The translations under genes were made by a program, and so were the position numbers. Of a stretch of DNA of 64,000 nt, positions 46,601 through 53,665 are shown one piece after another (position 1 is the first letter of the stretch; each line of letters starts with the position of its first letter). The stretch comes from JAFGCY01 sp964609245 (GTDB lineage Bacteria > 4484-113 > JAFGCY01), in the NCBI GenBank assembly GCA_964609245.1, contig CAZSSB010000010.1, positions 20,023 to 84,022 on the forward strand, given 5' to 3'. The notes under the pieces were generated by a model, which did no database searches, was not told where the DNA came from, and was given only the letters and a program-made list of their open reading frames with translations.

Positions 46601-46969
46601 GCGATGTGGGCGGCGTCCGGCAGGCTGGATTACGGCGTGGCCTTCCGCGTGCTCAACTACAAGCTGAACCTCAACAACGGCTACTGGGATCCGCACAACT
46701 ACCGCTATGGCGAGTTCTACGCGGACTGGCTAGACCTGTCGAACCGTCCGGTGTTGATCGACGCGGGTGTGGGCTGGGGCCTGGACAAGGAGACGAATAC
46801 CGACACCGACACAGTCTTCCGCTACAACATCGGTCTCCGCAAGCGGCTGCTCCACGATCGGTTGACGCTGCGGGCGGGTTACTCATCGAGCGACGCCAGC
46901 ACGAACGCCTCGACGGGACCGGGCTATGAGTACGAGTCCTGGTATCTCGGCGGGGACTACGTGTTCTAG
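43676..46969 (+). CDS. TPR-rich protein with C-terminal outer-membrane beta-barrel (exporter-like)
   Basis: The 1097-residue exported protein has a signal peptide (ARWLKRSALVAFLLACSTTV) ending at LAQ. TPR-like repeats fill about residues 30-200, an Ala/Pro/Val-rich linker 205-330, more TPRs 340-800 (W.R(I/L)G.I / Y(E/A)(E/D)AL patterns) and a beta-barrel 815-1097 of alternating polar/hydrophobic strands ending YLGGDYVF, the C-terminal Phe typical of outer-membrane proteins. The architecture matches TPR-barrel polysaccharide exporters such as PgaA and BcsC and the YaiO-type barrels. It is followed by MBOAT and SGNH genes, so export of an acylated polysaccharide is likely. No polymerase is present in the window. 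Confidence 0.8.
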   Translation: MARWLKRSALVAFLLACSTTVLAQESATTRADTAYERGDFATALTEYERVVADYPGHPIAWLRIARIQAATEQWRNAVTAYRTLDGLGPMDPEVRTEYADALRQAGEVGAAIEQYELVLAQQKTDSAMGLAEQAYASGDLDAALQQYDKIVREHPADAAAWRRIGQIHSQCRRWPEAVSAYEQLVSLGGAGDDARMEYGDALRQCGDLEGAVRQYSLVADGGGGALSTPGSAAGPPLSELVDAVTPIPVERAAAASAAPGGFRQTADTLTEVPAAPAVVQAAPPSAVVRAQPQAPEVVQPVIPAEAVAQPTYLVREVRTAEMLEPEVAAGSPVVFMMQRDEDAEEEQDSPRTAEEWLAAARSHAEAEEWLAAVEAYEEYLAREAGDTALMLEYADALREAGYLDQAEAEYNKLLHSDPESADARIGLAKVLALDGELEEAMYLLDQIELDPRKLTTVRLTRAYCYFVNGYVLEAWQDIGDVLALDPANAQAIELLLQGAFDEEQWQAVRSALAVNPANAEALELMDMIVASERLKYMGLPGESGDRAEALFQRGEYEEAKREFEEQARRDPLNARTWLRLGTIYRWEEDWEESLAAYEEYLSMQPDDVEARLRYAQALLYSGAAQDAVDELELLLRDPDVEIDTYEAALLVYASALNAVGRSEEALEWYEEALMFAPHNLEARVAYGDTLAGMQRNAEAIEQYNLALREDPTYEPAKLGLARTQTWSGELREATVTYDTVSASSPYYSSSRIGKAYAYLWQGDRARARALADEAARLDPDNPDLPLLYEALESAPAATGGVPVAGFTWSQSHDSDDNDVCVNVTRITAPVGDSGVVLSLSNEDFKLDNTARGEESIGYHARLRMTTPIGRRTSWVLEGSYLDVDNGADPGLEEWNWGTSFNVGLTDDWRGSAGYRTQVFYDTTELVRNNIRLDETWAQAERRVFDADTWLIGRYAFGDLSDGNERHSWAFNLRRSAMWAASGRLDYGVAFRVLNYKLNLNNGYWDPHNYRYGEFYADWLDLSNRPVLIDAGVGWGLDKETNTDTDTVFRYNIGLRKRLLHDRLTLRAGYSSSDASTNASTGPGYEYESWYLGGDYVF

Positions 46970-46997
46970 CGGGAAGCCGAAGTGCAGCACAGCGGCT

Positions 46998-47026
46998 TTG
47001 ACAGGCGTAGCCCAGGCTGCTAGGCT
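46998..47026 (+). promoter_or_regulatory. Promoter of the MBOAT gene
   Basis: A perfect TTGACA (46998-47003), 17-bp spacer and TAGGCT (47021-47026). A weak stem-loop with 6-bp AAGCCG/CGGCTT arms just upstream could mark the end of the preceding transcript. Confidence 0.5.
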
Positions 47027-47098
47027 ACGTGGCACGCAGAACTGGAGGGCAGCTGCCCGCTGGGCAGACGTTCCTCCGGGTGGCGGATGGTGAAGTAG

Positions 47099-48538
47099 GT
47101 GCAGTTTCCCACGCTGGCATTCGCGGTATTCTACGCAATCACGCTGACCGCGGCGTGGGCTAGCCGCCGGCAGCGAGTGCTGCGCAACCTGCTGCTACTG
47201 GTCGCCAGCTACGTCTTCTACGGCGCGCTGAGCTGGAAGTTCGTGCTGCTGCTCCTGGCAAGCTCGCTGGTCTTCTACTGGGCCGGCGAGGGCATCGCCG
47301 GCGGGCGCAGGACAGGAGTCAGGCGGAGCTGGTTGATCCTAAGCATCGGCAGCAACGTGTTGCTGCTGGCCGCGTTCAAGTACTTCAACTTCTTCAGCGA
47401 GTCAATCGCGGATTTGGCGCGCGTGCTGGGGCTGGGTGTCCATCTGCCCGTACTTGAGGTGCTGTTTCCGATCGGCATCTCGTTCTACGTATTCCAGGGC
47501 ATCAGCTACAGCCTGGACCTCTACTGGCGGCGCGGCGTGAGAGCGGGTTCGATCATCGACTTCCTGCTCTACCAGTCGCTGTTTCCCCAGCTGTTGGCGG
47601 GGCCGATCTGCCGCAGCCGTGAGCTGCTGACGCAGATCATGGAGCAGCCGCCGAGCCGGGTGCCCGAGGTTACCAGGGCCGCAACGCTGATACTCTCTGG
47701 GCTGTTCAAGAAGGTTGTCCTGGCGCATCTGATCGACACCGCCGTGGTGACTGACGTGTTCAGCGGTCCCGAGAACTATACCGCCGGCGTGCTGTGGGCC
47801 GCACTGGCCGGGTACACGCTGCTGATCTACTGGGACTTCAGCGGCTACACCGATCTGGCGCGCGGGCTTGGCCTGCTCCTCGGCTTTCGCATTCCGGAGA
47901 ACTTCGACCATCCCTATGTCGCAACGGACATCAGTGACTTCTGGCGTCGCTGGCACATGACGCTGAGCTTCTGGCTGCGGGACTACCTGTTTCTGCCTCT
48001 GGCGAGCCGCTGGTGCGGCGGGCTGCGTCGGTGGCTCGGCAGGGGGCAGAGCGCGCTGTGGGGCTCGCAGCTGGCCCTGCTGGTCACGTTCTTCATCTGC
48101 GGGCTGTGGCACGGGGCGGCGTGGACATTCGTGCTGTGGGGCCTTTACCACGGGGCGCTGCTTTTCGTCCATCACGGGCTGCGCAATGGACTCAGGCTCA
48201 AGTGGCGTGGCGGCTGGTGGGGAAGGGCCGGTACGCTGCTGCTTGTCGCGCTGGGTTGGGCCGTCTTCCGTGCCGACAACCTGGACAACGCCGGCCGGTT
48301 TCTGCGGGGCCTGCTGGACTGGTCGGAGCCGCAGGCTGGCGTCGGCTGGCTGGTGATCGCGGTGTTGGTGCTTGGATTCACGCTGCAGATCTGGGGTCCG
48401 CGGCTGCGGGAAGGCTACATGAGCATCTGCGAACGGTCGCCCTGGGCGCTGCGTCCAGTGGTCTGGCTGGCGACTGGCGTTGTGATCCTCCTGCTGAAAC
48501 CGCCGGGAATCGCACCGTATATCTATTTCGGGTTCTAA
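47099..48538 (+). CDS. MBOAT-family O-acyltransferase (AlgI-like)
   Basis: The 479-residue polytopic protein starts at GTG 47099. AlgI/DltB-type features are LFPIGISFYVFQGISY, FPQLLAGPICR, the conserved YWDFSGYTDLARG loop, DISDFWRRWHMTLSFWLRDYLFLPL and the catalytic His338 in LWHGAAW. These enzymes move acyl groups across the inner membrane onto secreted polysaccharide or teichoic acid, working with a periplasmic SGNH-type partner, here the next gene 33 bp downstream. Confidence 0.92.
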   Translation: MQFPTLAFAVFYAITLTAAWASRRQRVLRNLLLLVASYVFYGALSWKFVLLLLASSLVFYWAGEGIAGGRRTGVRRSWLILSIGSNVLLLAAFKYFNFFSESIADLARVLGLGVHLPVLEVLFPIGISFYVFQGISYSLDLYWRRGVRAGSIIDFLLYQSLFPQLLAGPICRSRELLTQIMEQPPSRVPEVTRAATLILSGLFKKVVLAHLIDTAVVTDVFSGPENYTAGVLWAALAGYTLLIYWDFSGYTDLARGLGLLLGFRIPENFDHPYVATDISDFWRRWHMTLSFWLRDYLFLPLASRWCGGLRRWLGRGQSALWGSQLALLVTFFICGLWHGAAWTFVLWGLYHGALLFVHHGLRNGLRLKWRGGWWGRAGTLLLVALGWAVFRADNLDNAGRFLRGLLDWSEPQAGVGWLVIAVLVLGFTLQIWGPRLREGYMSICERSPWALRPVVWLATGVVILLLKPPGIAPYIYFGF

Positions 48539-48571
48539 AATGATACGTTTCGCAACCTGTCGGAGCTGTGA

Positions 48572-49630
48572 ATGGTGAAAGGCACTACAAATGCACTGGA
48601 TCATGTCGCGCCGGCTCGCGTGCTGCTGGCCTGCTGGCTGCTGCTACTGGTTTTGCTGCTGGCATTCGCTACCGATGCCGCACGCTGGGCGGAGGGCGCA
48701 GAGAGCGCGATGGTTCGGGCTGGAGCCAAGCCGGCGGCACGTGCGTTGCTGGCGGTGTCCTCGGTAGTCGGACTGGCGGAGGCCAGGGAGCGGGCGGTCA
48801 ATGCCGTGACTCAGTTCTATGAGGCGCAGGCCCGCAGCGGAGCGCGCTATCAGGCGCTGGCGACGGCAGCGGCGGCGGAGCCCGCAGTGCAGCCGCCGGC
48901 CACCCCGGCGGTGAACGAGGGCGCGACAGACAGTGCGGCAGCCGGGGCGGTCGCGATGGCTGAAACGCAGTTCCGGCCTAGCCGGGTGCTGCTGATCGGC
49001 GATTCATCGATTCAGGCCGGGCTGGGCACCCAGATCGAGCGACGGCTGGAGGAGTACGATGGCGTTAGCGTGCTGCGATTTGGGCAGCACTCGACCGGCC
49101 TGGCGCGCCCCGATTACTTCGACTGGTGGGAGAAGCTGCGTGAGCTGAAGCAGGAGTTCGAGCCCGACCTGGTGATTGCCTACTGGGGTGACAACGACTG
49201 CCAGGGACTGAGCACCCGCGAAGGCGGGCTGGTGGCACAGTTCGGCAACGACGAATGGGACGAGGAGTATGGCCGGCGCGTTATCGACATAGTCGAGCTG
49301 ATGCGTGAAGGGGGCGGCGGAGCTGTGATCGTGGGTATGCCGATTATGCGCAGCAAGAGCTTCAGTCGGCGCATCGCTCGTCTCAACGGCGTGGCCGAGG
49401 CCGCGACGATTGCAGCCGGAGGTGTGTACCTGCCCACTTGGGAGATGACCTCGGATGAGGAAGGCGAATATGTCTCATCGGTGGAGTTCGAGGGCAAACT
49501 GCGCATCATCCGGGCGGGGGACGGCATCCACCTGTCCACTCACGGGTCAGCTTACGTGGCGGATGGCATCTGCCGCATGCTGGAGGAGCATTTCGAGCTG
49601 ACGCCGGGGGATGTCGAGGCGGCGGAGTAG
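48572..49630 (+). CDS. Membrane-anchored SGNH (DUF459-like) hydrolase/acetyltransferase
   Basis: The 352-residue protein has one N-terminal membrane helix (LLACWLLLLVLLLAFA), an Ala-rich linker and a periplasmic SGNH domain from about residue 135. Block I is LLIGDSSIQAG (Ser145), Asn of block III is in YWGDNDCQG, and the Asp317/His320 pair is in DGIHLS. It is the likely periplasmic partner that accepts the acyl group carried over by MBOAT and passes it to polysaccharide, as AlgX/AlgJ do. The catalytic set is complete. Confidence 0.85.
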   Translation: MVKGTTNALDHVAPARVLLACWLLLLVLLLAFATDAARWAEGAESAMVRAGAKPAARALLAVSSVVGLAEARERAVNAVTQFYEAQARSGARYQALATAAAAEPAVQPPATPAVNEGATDSAAAGAVAMAETQFRPSRVLLIGDSSIQAGLGTQIERRLEEYDGVSVLRFGQHSTGLARPDYFDWWEKLRELKQEFEPDLVIAYWGDNDCQGLSTREGGLVAQFGNDEWDEEYGRRVIDIVELMREGGGGAVIVGMPIMRSKSFSRRIARLNGVAEAATIAAGGVYLPTWEMTSDEEGEYVSSVEFEGKLRIIRAGDGIHLSTHGSAYVADGICRMLEEHFELTPGDVEAAE

Positions 49631-49658
49631 ATGAGTGCACTGCGCGGGGTGCGGATGA

Positions 49659-50300
49659 TCAGCCGGTCATCGACCCGATCCAGTCGTAGAGCAGAAACTG
49701 GAAGCGACCGATCAGCAGGCTGACGCGGGCCATCACGGTGTAGCCGAAAGCTGCGCCAAAAGCGACCATGATGAAGACAACGCCCACGCGCCCGATCTGT
49801 CCGACCGCGCCACGGTGCTCGAGGCTGAAGAAGAAGAAGACGACTGTGCAGAACACGCCGACCAGCAACACGAGCTGCGTCACGGCGTGAACCCATGTCG
49901 GGCCAAACGGCGCCATGGTGGCGACCAGCTGCGGCAGGAAGCGACCGGCGATTTCGTTCGGCACCGCGAGCCCGGCGTAGCCCGCGATCAGCAGCGCGAA
50001 GCTGTAGCGGCTCAGCCAGGCGAATCGGGGGATCACGCGCAGCAGGATGAACGCGCCCAGCACGATCGGGATGATGAGAATCCAGTTGCGGGCGTCACCC
50101 TCCTCCGGGTAGACGAGCGGGGCGATGGCGTTGGAGAAGATGTCGTTCCAGTAGTAGATGCACCAGCCGTAGCCCAGCGAGATGCCCAGAAAGATGTGCT
50201 CGCCCAGCTTGTAGACCGGATTGTCCTTGTAGAGGAAGCTGAAGATCATGAAGGTCAGAGCGGCGGCAATCCAGATGCCGAGCAGCGTGGCGACACTCAT
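49659..50300 (-). CDS. Polytopic membrane protein A of a four-gene operon, unknown
   Basis: The 213-residue protein has about six helices (LLGIWIAAALTFMIFSFLY, LGISLGYGWCIYYW, ILIIPIVLGAFILLRVI, YSFALLIAGYAGLAV, LVLLVGVFCTVVFFFF, VFIMVAFGAAFGYTVMAR). A loop after the first helix reads KDNPVYKLGEHIFLG and is the most conserved-looking part. No cofactor ligand is visible. It is last in the operon and overlaps the previous stop by ATGA. I do not assign function. Confidence 0.75.
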   Translation of the reverse strand: MSVATLLGIWIAAALTFMIFSFLYKDNPVYKLGEHIFLGISLGYGWCIYYWNDIFSNAIAPLVYPEEGDARNWILIIPIVLGAFILLRVIPRFAWLSRYSFALLIAGYAGLAVPNEIAGRFLPQLVATMAPFGPTWVHAVTQLVLLVGVFCTVVFFFFSLEHRGAVGQIGRVGVVFIMVAFGAAFGYTVMARVSLLIGRFQFLLYDWIGSMTG

Positions 50301-51184
50301 GAGATCACCTCCGGCCGCTGCTCCTGCCGGCCCTGCCGGATGTAGAGGATGTTGGCGATGATGATTGCCAGCACGATGAACAGGTGGACGGCGCTCTGAG
50401 CGTCCATGCCCTTCGTGGCGTCGGGAATGCGACCGATGATTGCCTCCATCCCGACGAGGTCCTCATACTCGGCGGCGCCCTTCATGCCGCCGACCAGCCC
50501 GCGGAACTGGCGTGAGGCGTAGTAGGGGTAGTACTGCGCAGCGGAGACCGCCGTGCAGTTGACGCTGAGCGGCACGTTCTCACGCTCGCTGGCGTAGCTG
50601 ACCCAGTACTCGGGGTAGCCGACGGATGCGACGTCGAAGATATAGCTGCAGTCAGCCAGAGCGGTGATTTCCTTGAAGATCGGCAGGTCGCTCGTGACGC
50701 GGTTCTCGTGGTCGCGAGGGAAAGCATCGGTGAAGCTCTGGCCGATGCTGAGCATCACCGCCGTGCCGCCGGGCTTGTAGCCCAGATAGACGTAGTCGCG
50801 ACCGTACTCAAGATCGGGATACAGCCGGTTGCCCTGGGTATCCTCGAATTCGGCTGCTTCGCGCAGGCCGCGGCTGCCGAGCGCGGCGCCCGCGGGCACG
50901 AGGGTCAGAGCGATCACGCGCAGGTCCTTGCGGAAGCACTGGTGCAGCAGGGCCTGGAGCATGGTGTAGTTCTCGGGGATGGTGCTGGGCCCGAAGTCGC
51001 ACGAGATCATCACAACGTTGCCGGGCTCCAGTGCCTCGATGTCGTTGAATGCATCGCGGACTTCCTGGGTGGGCGTGAACGGAAGCTGCAGGGGATGGAG
51101 CAGAGGAATCAGCACACACAGGAACACAATGAAGTAGATGATACGGCGATCGAGATTGAGGATGATGCTGGCGAGCCGGTCCAT
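50297..51184 (-). CDS. Membrane-anchored protein B of the four-gene operon, unknown
   Basis: The 295-residue protein has a membrane helix at each end (RRIIYFIVFLCVLIPLLHP; HLFIVLAIIIANILYI) around a soluble domain of about 225 residues, probably extracytoplasmic. The domain has a Rossmann-like start (NVVMISCDFGPSTIPEN, then RVIALTLVPAG) and YEYEDLVG-type motifs near its end (GMKGAAEYEDLVGMEAII). I do not know a named family. It shares one base with the upstream gene stop (TGATG) and overlaps the next by ATGA, so translation is coupled and stoichiometric assembly is plausible. Confidence 0.75.
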   Translation of the reverse strand: MDRLASIILNLDRRIIYFIVFLCVLIPLLHPLQLPFTPTQEVRDAFNDIEALEPGNVVMISCDFGPSTIPENYTMLQALLHQCFRKDLRVIALTLVPAGAALGSRGLREAAEFEDTQGNRLYPDLEYGRDYVYLGYKPGGTAVMLSIGQSFTDAFPRDHENRVTSDLPIFKEITALADCSYIFDVASVGYPEYWVSYASERENVPLSVNCTAVSAAQYYPYYASRQFRGLVGGMKGAAEYEDLVGMEAIIGRIPDATKGMDAQSAVHLFIVLAIIIANILYIRQGRQEQRPEVIS

Positions 51185-52059
51185 CAGTCAGCACCTCCCA
51201 TGTAGGTGCGTTCGATGCCGAAGATGATCCGGAGGCTGATGGCCACCATGCTGAGAAGCACGCCCAAGAGGATTCCCCGCTGAGCGGCGGCGTTTGGGTT
51301 GTTGAGAATCCAGCTGGCGACGCTGGCAAAGCTGATGTCGGTTCCGGCGATCGCGAAGCTGAGCTGCTCGCCGAGCGGCACGCGGCCGATCATCACAATG
51401 CAGCCCGAGATCAGCAGGGCGGTCGCTTCGAAGCTGCGGGCGCGGAAGGCGCGGAAGGCGGCGCTGGCGATGTAAAACGCCAGTAGGGAGAACATGGTGG
51501 CGTCCAGCGGCACGAACATGTTCTGGAACACCCAGTCGAAGAGGCTGTTTTCCTTGATCGTGAGACCGGTGAACAGATAGCGTTGAAGGGGGACGACCAC
51601 TACCAGCCCGGTGATGCCAACGACACCGAAGAGCGCCGCCATGATGCCCAGGGCGTGGTTCGCACTTGCGCGGTTGGCCTTGACGGATGGGATGTAGCGG
51701 ACTGTGAGAATGATCCCCAGAATGACGAACACTGCGGAGATGAAATACTGCCTGCTCAGCAGGCCAAATGCGATCGGCTCGCTGGGGAACCAACCGGCGA
51801 GCACCACGAAACTGAAGCAGAACAGCGTGATCAGGCTGTAGCCATAGCCCGGCTTCTGGGTGCTGACCTTGGACCAGTGATGGTGAATTGCCGACAGAAT
51901 CCCCAGGATCAGCGCCGCACCCGTGAGGATGATCGCCCAGGCCGTGAACGACTGCTGGAGATTCTGAGCGAGGCTGCTGGGGCTGTAGTACTGGGCCCAG
52001 AGCACCAGCCCGACGCAGAAGGCCAGGAGGATCGGCAGTTGTCGCTTGAAGAACTGCAT
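51184..52059 (-). CDS. Polytopic membrane protein C of the four-gene operon, unknown
   Basis: The 291-residue protein has about eight or nine helices (LLAFCVGLVLWAQYY, AWAIILTGAALILGILSAI, LITLFCFSFVVLAGWF, FISAVFVILGIILTV, LGIMAALFGVVGITGLVVVV, TMFSLLAFYIASAAF, ILLGVLLSMVAISLRIIFG). Loops carry IHHHWSKVSTQKPG and a long NSLFDWVFQNMFVPLDATMF segment before a helix, and the C-terminus is GIERTYMGGAD. It follows the DUF6754 gene by one base. No catalytic motif can be named. Confidence 0.75.
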   Translation of the reverse strand: MQFFKRQLPILLAFCVGLVLWAQYYSPSSLAQNLQQSFTAWAIILTGAALILGILSAIHHHWSKVSTQKPGYGYSLITLFCFSFVVLAGWFPSEPIAFGLLSRQYFISAVFVILGIILTVRYIPSVKANRASANHALGIMAALFGVVGITGLVVVVPLQRYLFTGLTIKENSLFDWVFQNMFVPLDATMFSLLAFYIASAAFRAFRARSFEATALLISGCIVMIGRVPLGEQLSFAIAGTDISFASVASWILNNPNAAAQRGILLGVLLSMVAISLRIIFGIERTYMGGAD

Positions 52060-52060
52060 G

Positions 52061-53416
52061 TTATGTCAGTGGTGTGAGCATGTGTGAGAGCCAGACCCAG
52101 TCAATCTGCGACTCGACGCCAGCCTGGGCCAGGTAAACACCAACCGTAGCCAGGATACTGCCCACGATCACCATCACCATTACGAACGCCTTGCCGACGT
52201 CCTGGCCCTTGAGGCTGCCCAGCAGCATCGGTTCGCGGGAAAGGTATGCACTGGCGGCGTACAGCTCCTCGCCGATGAGCGTGTAGTCGCAGGTCGTGAT
52301 GAAGAAGGGCAGCTGCGCCAACGCATCCGTACCGGCGATCTGGATCGCGCCGGTGGTGTAGCCTGTCTCCGCCAGTACCAGCGACTCGGCGTAGAAGTAG
52401 CCGAGCATGAAATTCGCCGCGGGCCGCTGGCGGACCATGATGCCGCAGACGCTGGCCACGTAGCTGAACTGCTGATCGGTGAGGAAGTAGATGTTGTCCT
52501 CGCGGTAGGCGTCGGGCCGGCCGGCCTCGATATAGGCGTTTTTCACCACCTCCTGGCTGACTGTCATCACAACGGGATCGAAACATGGCACCAGCAGCGT
52601 GCTGTCGTAGTTGGCGACGCGGCGGGCGATGCGGCCGAGGATGTTCACAGCCGCGATTGTGGATAGCGTCGACAGGGGGTCCAGACCGTTGAGGTGCAGG
52701 ATCGGCTTGCCCATCTCCGTGGCCCGGCCGATCGCCTCGTCAACGGCCTCCAGCCCCTGGATGCGGCGGATGAAGAGGTTCGGATTGCGCCGCGCGGCTA
52801 GGATGAAGCCCATGATGATGATGGCGAAGAGCGCGCACAGCACCAGATTGTTGGCTGCGGCGCGATTGAACCACTCCTCGTGCGTGGTTGCGCTGCCGGC
52901 TTCGAGGCGCTGCACGACTCGCTCCTGACCGTCGGTGCCCATGCCCACGACCAGGCGAACCTCGTGCGTCTCGCCAGGTTCAAAGGCGGCAGGTTCCCAA
53001 CTCGCAGTAAGGGTGGGGTCGTCCTGCAACTCCTCGGCGGTCGGCTCGACCCAGGTCATGTAGCGGTCGACGGTCAGCACGTAGTGGTCGGGGGTGGTAG
53101 GGTACCAGCCGAAGTACTCGGGGAAGTCAGCCTGGGAGGGCACGGTGACCAGCTTGCGCGCGCGATAGGAGCCCGGTAGCCACTCGCCTTCGACCAGTAC
53201 TTCCGGACTGACGAAGGTGCTCTCTGGTGTTTCGGTCTCGGCGGCGAAGGTGAGGAGCAGGGCCGTGCCATCATCGTTGGGGCGGTCGATCAGCAGAGCG
53301 TCGCTGGCGATCAGGTCCGCCTGGGCGGTGGCTGGAAGAGACGAAACGGTGAGCAAGGCGAGTACCAGCGGGATAGCCAAACACAGACGTACGCACACCG
53401 ACCGCGGCAGGGCCAT
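52061..53416 (-). CDS. DUF6754-type membrane protein D, first gene of the four-gene operon
   Basis: The 451-residue protein has a signal peptide (LCLAIPLVLALLTVSSLPATAQA) and an N-terminal beta domain (about 35-180) resembling a fibronectin-like module (LLLTFAAETETP, YVLTVDRYMTWV). A membrane helix follows (NNLVLCALFAIIIMGFILAA), then a cytoplasmic alpha/beta domain (about 225-410) with GLDPLSTLSTIAAVNILGRI and AIQIAGTDALAQLPFFIT, and a final helix (AFVMVMVIVGSILATVGVYL). I recognise it as DUF6754-like, a family without known function. TATAAT lies on the minus strand at 53452-53457. Confidence 0.75.
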   Translation of the reverse strand: MALPRSVCVRLCLAIPLVLALLTVSSLPATAQADLIASDALLIDRPNDDGTALLLTFAAETETPESTFVSPEVLVEGEWLPGSYRARKLVTVPSQADFPEYFGWYPTTPDHYVLTVDRYMTWVEPTAEELQDDPTLTASWEPAAFEPGETHEVRLVVGMGTDGQERVVQRLEAGSATTHEEWFNRAAANNLVLCALFAIIIMGFILAARRNPNLFIRRIQGLEAVDEAIGRATEMGKPILHLNGLDPLSTLSTIAAVNILGRIARRVANYDSTLLVPCFDPVVMTVSQEVVKNAYIEAGRPDAYREDNIYFLTDQQFSYVASVCGIMVRQRPAANFMLGYFYAESLVLAETGYTTGAIQIAGTDALAQLPFFITTCDYTLIGEELYAASAYLSREPMLLGSLKGQDVGKAFVMVMVIVGSILATVGVYLAQAGVESQIDWVWLSHMLTPLT

Positions 53417-53451
53417 TTGCCAGTAACTCCAGCCTCTTCCAAGGATGCCCC

Positions 53452-53457
53452 ATTATA
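53452..53457 (-). promoter_or_regulatory. -10 element of the four-gene membrane operon
   Basis: A perfect TATAAT on the minus strand, 35 nt before ATG 53416, with GGAG 11 nt before that ATG. No recognisable -35. Confidence 0.5.
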
Positions 53458-53511
53458 CGCCTCGGAGCTGGCGGCACGTTCGCCGGCTTGAGAGCAGCGT
53501 GATAGAGAAAG

Positions 53512-53532
53512 GCCCCGCCACGAGGGCGGGGC
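53512..53532 (-). terminator. Rho-independent terminator after the GltB-like gene
   Basis: Perfect 8-bp GCCCCGCC/GGCGGGGC stem with a 5-nt loop. Read on the minus strand it is followed by CTTTCTCTAT, a U-rich tail, and fits the end of the 53666-60470 transcript. Confidence 0.65.
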
Positions 53533-53542
53533 TGTTGGAGGT

Positions 53543-53568
53543 AGCCAGCCGGGCCTACTCGGCTGGCT
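53543..53568. terminator. Second stem-loop beside the terminator
   Basis: A perfect 9-bp AGCCAGCCG/CGGCTGGCT stem with an 8-nt loop, 10 bp from the first hairpin and nearer the GltB-like stop. It has no good U-tract, so it may be an RNA-stability element. Confidence 0.45.
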
Positions 53569-53665
53569 TCTGTATTGCCAGAGCGTGGGACACGTCCCGC
53601 CGCCCTAGTGGGTCAGCTGTGCTACACGTCGCTCTCCTCTGCCTGGTCTGGCGGCATAGTCCAGC

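Noticed and set aside
44354..46696. 780-codon minus-strand frame opposite the TPR/barrel gene
   Set aside because: The plus strand has a signal peptide, TPRs and a barrel ending in Phe; the antisense product lacks any fold pattern.
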